In this document: positions 11,649 to 18,554 of the stretch, in pieces
Position numbering within the stretch: the stretch's first letter is position 1
How the letters are laid out: the number at the start of each line of letters is the position of its first letter
Source of the DNA: a bacterium
GTDB taxonomy: Bacteria > Patescibacteriota > Minisyncoccia > Phycocordibacterales > PALSA-1337
NCBI GenBank assembly: GCA_030648705.1
Contig: JAUSHF010000014.1
Coordinates: forward strand, 1 to 19,284
Length of the DNA stretch: 19,284 nucleotides
Reading direction: 5' to 3'
The notes under the pieces: generated by a model
What the model saw: only the letters and a program-made list of their open reading frames with translations
What the model was told of the DNA's origin: nothing
The model's database searches: none
Made by a program: the position numbers and the translations under genes

Positions 11649-13400
11649 ATGTTCGTAGAAAATAATCAATTAAAAGAATTTCTTAAAGATTCTGGTTTGG
11701 TATCTGAGAAAGACATTGAGTCTGCTCTCGCTGAATCGACTAAAAAGAAAGTTTCTTTTACAGATTTGCTCTTAAAAGAGGGTAAAATCACTAATGATAA
11801 TCTCAGAAAAGCGCAGGCTTATGTGATCGGAATTCCTTTTATAGATTTAAAAAATCAGAAGATAAATTTCGAAACTCTTTCTCTAATTCCTGAACCTATT
11901 GCTAGGACACATAACATAGTAGCTTTTAAAAAGACACCAGACACGCTAGAAGTAGCTATGCTTGATACCGAAGATTTGTCTGCTATAAACTTTATAAAAA
12001 AGAAAGTTAATTTAAAAATACTCGCTCGTCTCACCGACGAAGATTCTATTAAACAAACTTTATTACAATATCAAAAAAGTTTAAAGGCAGAATTCGGGGA
12101 CATTATTCAAAAGGAAACCGAGACTTTAAAAGCGATATCTGAAGATGTTGGACAAGATTTGTCGGAGAAAGATCTGAAAAAAATTGCAGAGGATTTACCA
12201 GTAGTGCGAATAGTAGACACATTATTAAAGCACGCTATATTACAAGACGCTTCAGATATTCATATAGAACCTCAGGAAAAAGAACTTGTAGTACGCTACA
12301 GAATAGATGGTTTACTCCATGATGCCATGATTCTGCCTAAAGAGGCTGAAGCCAGTATCACTGCTCGTATTAAGGTTTTGTCTAATCTAAAATTAGATGA
12401 AAAAAGATTACCACAAGACGGCCGTTTTAAGGTGGACTTCACAAATGAAAAAGTTTCTTTTCGTGTATCTCTTCTTCCAACTTATTATGGAGAGAAAACT
12501 GTTATGCGTGTACTTCGTGATGGCGCAAAAGGATTCACTCTAGAAGTGTTAGGTTTTCATGGTCTCGGTCTCGAAAGAATTCATGATGCCACAAAGAGAA
12601 CTACAGGAATGATACTAACTACAGGACCTACTGGATCTGGAAAGACTACCACTCTTTATACCATATTAGATATTTTAAATAGACCGAATGTAAATATTTC
12701 TACTATAGAAGATCCTGTAGAGTACATGATGGCACGTGTGAATCAAACACAGGTAAAACCTGATATTGGATTTACTTTTGCATCGGGACTTCGAACTTTG
12801 GTGCGTCAGGATCCAGATATCATTATGGTGGGAGAGATTCGAGACAATGAAACAGCATCTTTAGCTATAAACGCTTCTCTAACAGGTCACTTGGTGCTTT
12901 CGACTCTACATACAAACAGTGCAGCAGGAGCCATTCCACGTCTCGTAGATATGAAAATAGAGCCATTCTTAATGGTGTCTACTCTGGACGTGATTATTGC
13001 ACAGAGACTTATTCGAAAGTTAAGTGAACAGAAAGAAAAGCATATCTTAACAAAAGCAGAATTAGCAAATTTAGCTAAGATAGTAGATCTAGATAAAGTT
13101 CTAGATACTCTTAAGAAAGAAAAAGTCGTAGACGTTAAGGCTGATTGGGAAAACATACCTTTTTATAAACCTGCACCTGTTAAAGAGGATGATGATGGAT
13201 ATAGTAGTCGTATCGGTATTCATGAAGTATTAAAAGTTTCAAATCCTATAAAGGAATTAATCATGAAGAATGCTACTACGTCAGAGATAGAGGCTCAGGC
13301 CAAGAAAGAAGGAATGCTTACAATGATAGAAGATGGTATATTTAAAGCGGTTATGGGTATTACTACTATTGAAGAAGTTCTACGTGTGGTATCAGAATAA
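11649..13400 (+). CDS. pilB: Type IV pilus assembly ATPase PilB
   Basis: The protein has 583 residues. An N-terminal T2SSE/MshEN-like domain (about 15-135) is followed by a linker, then the secretion ATPase core (about 180-583). The core has ASDIHIEP (201-208), Walker A GPTGSGKT (326-333), STIEDPVEY (Asp box, 351-359), Walker B DPDIIMVGE (388-396) and the His box GHLVLSTLHTN (413-423). This hexameric cytoplasmic motor drives pilin polymerisation. PilB/GspE proteins normally carry a CxxC...CxxC zinc site between QRL and the RIGIHEVL region. Here that segment (about 455-520) has no cysteine and is a Lys/Leu-rich helical stretch. It is the first gene of the pilus operon and its start is fixed by the promoter. 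Confidence 0.96.
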   Translation: MFVENNQLKEFLKDSGLVSEKDIESALAESTKKKVSFTDLLLKEGKITNDNLRKAQAYVIGIPFIDLKNQKINFETLSLIPEPIARTHNIVAFKKTPDTLEVAMLDTEDLSAINFIKKKVNLKILARLTDEDSIKQTLLQYQKSLKAEFGDIIQKETETLKAISEDVGQDLSEKDLKKIAEDLPVVRIVDTLLKHAILQDASDIHIEPQEKELVVRYRIDGLLHDAMILPKEAEASITARIKVLSNLKLDEKRLPQDGRFKVDFTNEKVSFRVSLLPTYYGEKTVMRVLRDGAKGFTLEVLGFHGLGLERIHDATKRTTGMILTTGPTGSGKTTTLYTILDILNRPNVNISTIEDPVEYMMARVNQTQVKPDIGFTFASGLRTLVRQDPDIIMVGEIRDNETASLAINASLTGHLVLSTLHTNSAAGAIPRLVDMKIEPFLMVSTLDVIIAQRLIRKLSEQKEKHILTKAELANLAKIVDLDKVLDTLKKEKVVDVKADWENIPFYKPAPVKEDDDGYSSRIGIHEVLKVSNPIKELIMKNATTSEIEAQAKKEGMLTMIEDGIFKAVMGITTIEEVLRVVSE

Positions 13401-13426
13401 TTTTGATTAGTGAAATTATTTTTTTT
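13396..13426 (+). terminator. Weak AU hairpin with T-tract between pilB and pilC
   Basis: AATAATTT (13396-13403, overlapping the pilB stop codon) pairs with AAATTATT (13413-13420) around a 9-nt loop and is followed by TTTTTT. The stem has no G-C pair, so it would be at most a partial attenuator that lowers pilC and pilin expression relative to pilB, or an mRNA-processing site. The rest of the spacer up to 13451 is nearly pure A/T. Confidence 0.3.
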
Positions 13427-13451
13427 AAATAATAAATAAAAAATATAAAAA

Positions 13452-14666
13452 ATGCCAATTTTTAAATTTAAGGTAAAAAATAGTGCTGGGGAGGTAGAGA
13501 CTGGTGTTAAAGAAGCTCCAGATAAATTCGCACTGTATAGAGAATTTCACACATTGCAAAAAGAAGTCATTTCTGTAGATGAGGATACAGGAAAAAGATC
13601 TTTCAACATAATTATTTCGAATCCTTTTTCTGGCATTAAGATGCACGAAAAGATTATTTTTGCTAGAAATTTAGGATCAATGTTAGAAGCAGGACTCTCT
13701 CTATCAAGAGCTTTGAATGTGATAGTCAGACAATCAAAAAATAAGAAATTAGTAAAAGTTTTAAATGTCGTAATAGATGATGTAGCAAAAGGTAAGACGT
13801 TATCAGATTCTTTAAAAACGTATCCTAAGATTTTCTCCTCACTTTTTACATCAATGGTCCATGCTGGAGAGGAAAGTGGAAGTTTAGCTGAATCATTAAA
13901 GATAGTGGCTCTGCAAATGGATAGAAACTATACACTTCAGAGAAAGGTCAAAGGGGCAATGATTTATCCTGCAGTTATTATGGTGGTAATGTTCGCCATT
14001 GCTATTTTGATGCTTGTCTATATAGTCCCTACTCTTACGTCCACATTCGGTGAAATGAAAGTAGAATTACCTGTATCTACAAGAATAGTTATCGGGATCA
14101 GTGATTTTATTAGAAATCATTATTTTCTAGCTTTCGGATCATTATTTGGGTTTATATTTGCTATTTATTATTATGCAAAGACTGCTACGGGAAAGAAATT
14201 ATTTGATTATACATATCTTAAATTACCAGTAGTGGGTGAGATTATTAAAGAGGTTAATTCCGCTAGAACAGCTAGAACAGTAGCGTCTCTACTAACAGCA
14301 GGTGTGGATGTCATAGAGTCATTAAAAATTACAGAAGAAGTGTTACAGAATAAGTATTACAAAGATATTTTAAACAGCGCTATTTTGGAAGTGCAAAAAG
14401 GTGAGACTATCTCTAAAGTTTTTTTAGAAAATACAAATTTCTATCCAGTGTTTGTAGGTGAAATGATGAGCGTAGGAGAAGAGACTGGTAAGATAGGAGA
14501 AATGTTAAGGGGTGTGGCTGAATTCTATGAAGACGAAGTAGAGCAGAAAACTAAAGATATGTCTTCTATTATAGAGCCTGTTCTACTAGTAGTTATCGGA
14601 GCTGCAGTAGGATTCTTTGCAATATCAATGATTTCGCCGATGTATTCTTTGGTAAATGTTATATAA
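13452..14666 (+). CDS. pilC: Type IV pilus inner-membrane platform protein PilC
   Basis: The protein has 404 residues, the normal PilC/GspF length. Two T2SSF repeats (about 66-190 and 270-392) share the family motif: LGSMLEAGLSLSRAL in the first half, VASLLTAGVDVIESL in the second, followed by GEESGSL and GEETGKIGEM. TM helices lie at about 172-194, 222-241 and 375-397. PilC is the platform in the inner membrane that couples PilB rotation to pilin insertion. It is 51 nt after pilB and only 3 nt before the next gene. There is no Shine-Dalgarno sequence before the ATG. Confidence 0.96.
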   Translation: MPIFKFKVKNSAGEVETGVKEAPDKFALYREFHTLQKEVISVDEDTGKRSFNIIISNPFSGIKMHEKIIFARNLGSMLEAGLSLSRALNVIVRQSKNKKLVKVLNVVIDDVAKGKTLSDSLKTYPKIFSSLFTSMVHAGEESGSLAESLKIVALQMDRNYTLQRKVKGAMIYPAVIMVVMFAIAILMLVYIVPTLTSTFGEMKVELPVSTRIVIGISDFIRNHYFLAFGSLFGFIFAIYYYAKTATGKKLFDYTYLKLPVVGEIIKEVNSARTARTVASLLTAGVDVIESLKITEEVLQNKYYKDILNSAILEVQKGETISKVFLENTNFYPVFVGEMMSVGEETGKIGEMLRGVAEFYEDEVEQKTKDMSSIIEPVLLVVIGAAVGFFAISMISPMYSLVNVI

Positions 14667-14669
14667 AAA

Positions 14670-16472
14670 ATGATAAAGAATAACAGAAGAAAAGGATTAA
14701 CCATAGTGGAAGTATTAGTCGGTTCGGCTATCTTTGCTATGATAGCTGTCTCGGTTTATGAGGGATATACACAAATGCTTAGAGGCATGAATGTTCTTAA
14801 GGTTAAGTCCGCGGCAGTAGATTTAGCGAATGAACAATTTGAGATTATTAGAAATATGGCGTACTCGAATGTGGGAATTCCCGGAGGAATTCCAGTCGGA
14901 GTAGTACCTCATTTACAAAATTTGACTAGAAATGGGGTTTCTTTTCTAGTCACTACTACAGTTAGGAATATAGATGAAGCTTTCGATGGCACTCTTGGTG
15001 GAAGTCCAAACGATTCATCTCCAGCAGATAATAAGTTAGTAGAAGTGGAAGTTGATTGTGTTAATTGTCAAAGCTTTACTCCAATAGTTTATTCCACAAA
15101 GATTTCTCCTAAAAATTTAGAAACAGCGTCTATAAATGGAGCTTTGTTTATAAAAGTTTTCGATGCAAATGGTCAGCCTGTATCTGGAGCTGACGTGCAT
15201 ATTGAAAATAAAAAAGTGACGCCAAATATTATAATTGATGACACTACTAATGCTTCTGGAATGTTACAAATAGTGGATACTCCTCCTGGCAATGATGCGT
15301 ATGAGATCACCGTATCTAAAGCTGGATATTCTACTGATAAGACGTATACTCCTGGTGCTGTCGCTAATCCTAATCCAGCTAAACCTCACGCTACAATAGT
15401 ACTTCAGCAGGTTACCCAGATAAGCCTTACTATTGATAAATTAAGCGATTTAAATATTTCTACGATAAATTCTTCTTGTGCCGGTGTGGGAAATGTAGAT
15501 TTCAATATTAAGGGTTCTAAACTAATTGGTAGTAGTCCAGATATATATAAATACGAAAATGATTTAGAGACAAATGCATCTGGTATAAAAAATCTGACAA
15601 ATATGGAGTGGGATAATTATAGTATTAATCTCACAGATTCAGGCTATGATCTCATAGGTATGAATCCCCTGTCTCCTGTTCAGTTAAATCCTGATTCTAA
15701 TCAAAATATGTCTATTATTTTAGCTTCAAAATCGCCAAATAGACTTTTGATTACTGTAAAAGATAATGCTACATATTTACCACTCACTGATGCAGATGTG
15801 CATCTAGAAGCTGTTTCCAGTGGATATGATAATACTAAGATAACGGGTAGAGGATTTTTAACACAAACAGATTGGAGTGGGGGATCTGGACAAACAGATT
15901 ATAGTAATGAGAATATGTATTTAAGTTCAGATGGTAATATTGACAATTCTTCTATAACAGGAGAAATAAAACTAAATACATTACTTGGTATTTACTCAAC
16001 ATCTGGTGAATTAATATCCTCTACTTTTGATACTGGTTCGGCAAGTAATTTCCATGAAATACTTTGGCAACCCACATCGAATTCCCCAGAAGCAGGTATA
16101 GATCCAGTCAAATTTCAAATAGCGGTGAATAATGATCCTGCGACATCAACATGGAATTATATTGGTCCAGATGGTACAGAGTCAAGCTATTATACCTTGA
16201 CTAATAAAAATATTTCCTCGGATAGTGATGGAAATAGATATTTTAGATATAAATTATTTTTACACACTGATTCTGCCACTACCTCTCCTGTCGTGAGCGA
16301 TATTTCTGTTACATTTACTTCCGCATGTACTCCTGCTGGTCAGGTATCCTTTGCTGGTTTGGCATCGGGGGATTATAATTTAACTGTTTCTAAAGCCGGT
16401 TATCAAGATTATAATCAAGTAGTTACTGTCAATTCTTCTTGGAAAGAAGAACAAGTTCTATTAGCTCCATAA
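14670..16472 (+). CDS. Large prepilin with nested beta-domains (putative pilus-tip adhesin)
   Basis: The protein has 600 residues, far longer than a typical pilin. The N-terminus RRKG|LTIVEVLVGSAIF is a class III signal with cleavage after G9, and E14 is the conserved Glu+5. After a pilin-like helix and head (to about 150) come carboxypeptidase-regulatory-like modules: one at about 155-245 (ALFIKVFDANGQPVSGADV ... YEITVSKAGY), a weaker one at about 270-350, and a third that starts at about 357 (LLITVKDNATYLPLTDADV). The third appears interrupted by an inserted jelly-roll-like domain (about 400-550, with FQIAVNNDPATSTWNYIGPDG and a RYFRYKLFL strand) and resumes at 555-600 (AGQVSFAGLASGDYNLTVSK). 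A C130-xx-C133 pair and C270/C553 could form disulfides. A surface adhesin displayed by the pilus is my inference. Confidence 0.8.
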   Translation: MIKNNRRKGLTIVEVLVGSAIFAMIAVSVYEGYTQMLRGMNVLKVKSAAVDLANEQFEIIRNMAYSNVGIPGGIPVGVVPHLQNLTRNGVSFLVTTTVRNIDEAFDGTLGGSPNDSSPADNKLVEVEVDCVNCQSFTPIVYSTKISPKNLETASINGALFIKVFDANGQPVSGADVHIENKKVTPNIIIDDTTNASGMLQIVDTPPGNDAYEITVSKAGYSTDKTYTPGAVANPNPAKPHATIVLQQVTQISLTIDKLSDLNISTINSSCAGVGNVDFNIKGSKLIGSSPDIYKYENDLETNASGIKNLTNMEWDNYSINLTDSGYDLIGMNPLSPVQLNPDSNQNMSIILASKSPNRLLITVKDNATYLPLTDADVHLEAVSSGYDNTKITGRGFLTQTDWSGGSGQTDYSNENMYLSSDGNIDNSSITGEIKLNTLLGIYSTSGELISSTFDTGSASNFHEILWQPTSNSPEAGIDPVKFQIAVNNDPATSTWNYIGPDGTESSYYTLTNKNISSDSDGNRYFRYKLFLHTDSATTSPVVSDISVTFTSACTPAGQVSFAGLASGDYNLTVSKAGYQDYNQVVTVNSSWKEEQVLLAP

Positions 16473-16475
16473 CAA

Positions 16476-17084
16476 ATGATTTTTTTAAAACACAAAGGAT
16501 TTTCTATAATAGAAATAATAATAGCAATAGCGATATTTTCTTTAATATCAGCCGGAGTTTTTACTTTAGGAAGTGATATCTTTAAACTAAATAATACAGT
16601 TCAAGACGGATTTAATTCTCAGGAGGAAGCAAAGAAAATAATCAGACCAATGTCAAATGAAATTCGTACTGCATCACAATCAAATTTAGGTGCCTATCCT
16701 ATTCTACAGACCGCTACATCATCTTTTTCTTTTTTCAGTGATATTGATTCTGATGGTCTTAAAGAACAAGTTAGATATTTTTTAAGTAGTTCAACCCTTA
16801 AGAAGGGAGTTGTTAAACCTACAGGTAATCCTTTATCTTATTCTGGTTCAGAAGTAATAACTGAAATGATTCATGGTGTTAGGAATTCTTCCTCTACTCC
16901 TATTTTTGAATATTACGATTCTACATATACAGGCACGTCCACCCCACTATCGGAACCAGTATCTTCCGTATTTGTCAGACTAGTAAAGATAACGGTGGTA
17001 TATGATATAAATCCTAATCGCACCCCAATTCAACAAACTATCACAACACAAGTTTCGTTACGTAATTTAAAAGATAATTTATAA
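16476..17084 (+). CDS. Minor prepilin (PulJ/GspJ-like size)
   Basis: The protein has 202 residues. The class III signal is MIFLKHKG|FSIIEIIIAIAIFSLIS with cleavage after G8 and Glu+5 at E13. A hydrophobic alpha-1 helix continues to about residue 40, then a globular head with FSFFSDIDSDGLKEQVRYFL, a pattern common in PulJ/GspJ- or PilW-like minor pilins. It contains no cysteines. It is 3 nt after the large prepilin and 1 nt before the next gene, so it is in the same operon. Which minor pilin class it belongs to is not certain. Confidence 0.8.
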   Translation: MIFLKHKGFSIIEIIIAIAIFSLISAGVFTLGSDIFKLNNTVQDGFNSQEEAKKIIRPMSNEIRTASQSNLGAYPILQTATSSFSFFSDIDSDGLKEQVRYFLSSSTLKKGVVKPTGNPLSYSGSEVITEMIHGVRNSSSTPIFEYYDSTYTGTSTPLSEPVSSVFVRLVKITVVYDINPNRTPIQQTITTQVSLRNLKDNL

Positions 17085-17085
17085 T

Positions 17086-18549
17086 ATGTTTTTTTTAAAA
17101 AGAAAAAATAAGGGAATAATAATAGTAACCGCTCTAATATATGGATCCATTTCAGCTATCATAATAGCTGGGCTGGTTACTTGGTTTGCGGGATTAATGA
17201 ATGCATCGAGAGTTCTCTTAGATAGAGAGAGAGCATTTCAGATTGCAGAATCTGGTATTGATTACTATAGATGGCATTTAGCACATGCTCCTCAAGATTT
17301 TAAAGATGGTACTGGTAATACTGGACCGTATATACATGATTATTTCGACAAAGATGGTAATAAAATAGGACAGTATTCTCTAAATATTACGGCACCAGAC
17401 GTGGGCTCGACAATAGTAATAGTAGAATCTACTGGCCAAGTGTCTTCTAATCCTAATGTTTATAGAAAAATTAGAGCGAAGTTAGCAATTCCTTCTTTAG
17501 CAAAATTTGCTGTGTTGACTAATGAAGCTAATCGTTTTGGAGAAGGGACAGTAGTTTACGGGCCAATACATTCAAATGGTGGTATACGATTTGATGGAAT
17601 AGCATATGGTGTCATATCTAGTACGAAGGCTAGTTATGATGATCCAGATCATATTGGTGCAGTAGAATTCGGTGTTCATACACATGTAAAGAATTTGCCA
17701 GCCACAGGTGTGTTAGATACTTTCCGTGCGGATGAAGCACCTCCGAGCGTAATTAAAGATAGAAGTGATGTATTTAAAGCTGGTAGACAGTTCCCAGTAC
17801 CGTCATTTGATTTTGCAGGAATAACTACAGATTTAGCGGATGTAAAAACGAAAGCACAATCTGCAGGTAAATATTTTACTCCTTCAGGTTCGCTCGGATA
17901 TCATGTTGTTTTTAAAACAAATGATACTTTTGATTTATATAAAGTAACATCGTTTATAACAGTTAACGGTGCATGTAATAAAAATGAAAATAATCAGGAC
18001 GGATGGGGGCTTTGGAGTATTAAGACAGAACAATTTTTAGCTAATCATCCTAATCCATCGAACGGGTTACTATTCTTCGAGGATAATGTATGGGTAAACG
18101 GGCAAATTAATACAGCCAGAGTAACTTTGGTAGCTGCTAAATATCCTGATAACGCTAGTGAAAGAAAAAATATTATTATAAATAATGATCTTTTGTATAC
18201 AAATAAAGATGGTAGGGATGTTATAGGATTAATCGCTCAAAATAATATCAGTGTCGGTATGGTTAGCGAGGATAATCTAGAAATAGATGCTGCATTAGTG
18301 GCACAAAATGGACGTATTGGTAGATTTTATTACAAAACATCCCAGTGTATTACTTATCAATTTAGGGATACTATCACACTTTATGGTATGATAGCATCAA
18401 ATCAAAGGTATGGTTTTGCATATACTGACGGAAATGGTTATATTAATAGATATATAACTTTTGATGCAAATTTATTATATAATCCACCACCAAATTTCCC
18501 ACTAACATCTAATCAGTACGTAACATTGTCTTGGGATGAAATTAAATAA
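17086..18549 (+). CDS. PilX/GspK-like large minor pilin
   Basis: The protein has 487 residues. The N-terminus KRKNKG|IIIVTALIYGSISAIIIAGLV is pilin-like, but position +5 is Thr, not Glu, as in GspK and some PilX proteins that cap or prime the fibre. The segment DRERAFQIAESGIDYYRW (46-63) is the hallmark of PilX N-terminal proteins. The large outer region (about 140-487) has glycine/asparagine-rich beta segments such as GEGTVVYGPIHSNGGIRFDG, DVIGLIAQNNISVG and ALVAQNGRIGRFYY, which resemble beta-helix or repeat-rich surface folds. A tip or initiating pilin is the best guess. It starts with a run of eight Ts after the ATG. It is the last pilin gene before tpiA. Confidence 0.75.
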   Translation: MFFLKRKNKGIIIVTALIYGSISAIIIAGLVTWFAGLMNASRVLLDRERAFQIAESGIDYYRWHLAHAPQDFKDGTGNTGPYIHDYFDKDGNKIGQYSLNITAPDVGSTIVIVESTGQVSSNPNVYRKIRAKLAIPSLAKFAVLTNEANRFGEGTVVYGPIHSNGGIRFDGIAYGVISSTKASYDDPDHIGAVEFGVHTHVKNLPATGVLDTFRADEAPPSVIKDRSDVFKAGRQFPVPSFDFAGITTDLADVKTKAQSAGKYFTPSGSLGYHVVFKTNDTFDLYKVTSFITVNGACNKNENNQDGWGLWSIKTEQFLANHPNPSNGLLFFEDNVWVNGQINTARVTLVAAKYPDNASERKNIIINNDLLYTNKDGRDVIGLIAQNNISVGMVSEDNLEIDAALVAQNGRIGRFYYKTSQCITYQFRDTITLYGMIASNQRYGFAYTDGNGYINRYITFDANLLYNPPPNFPLTSNQYVTLSWDEIK

Positions 18550-18554
18550 AATAT

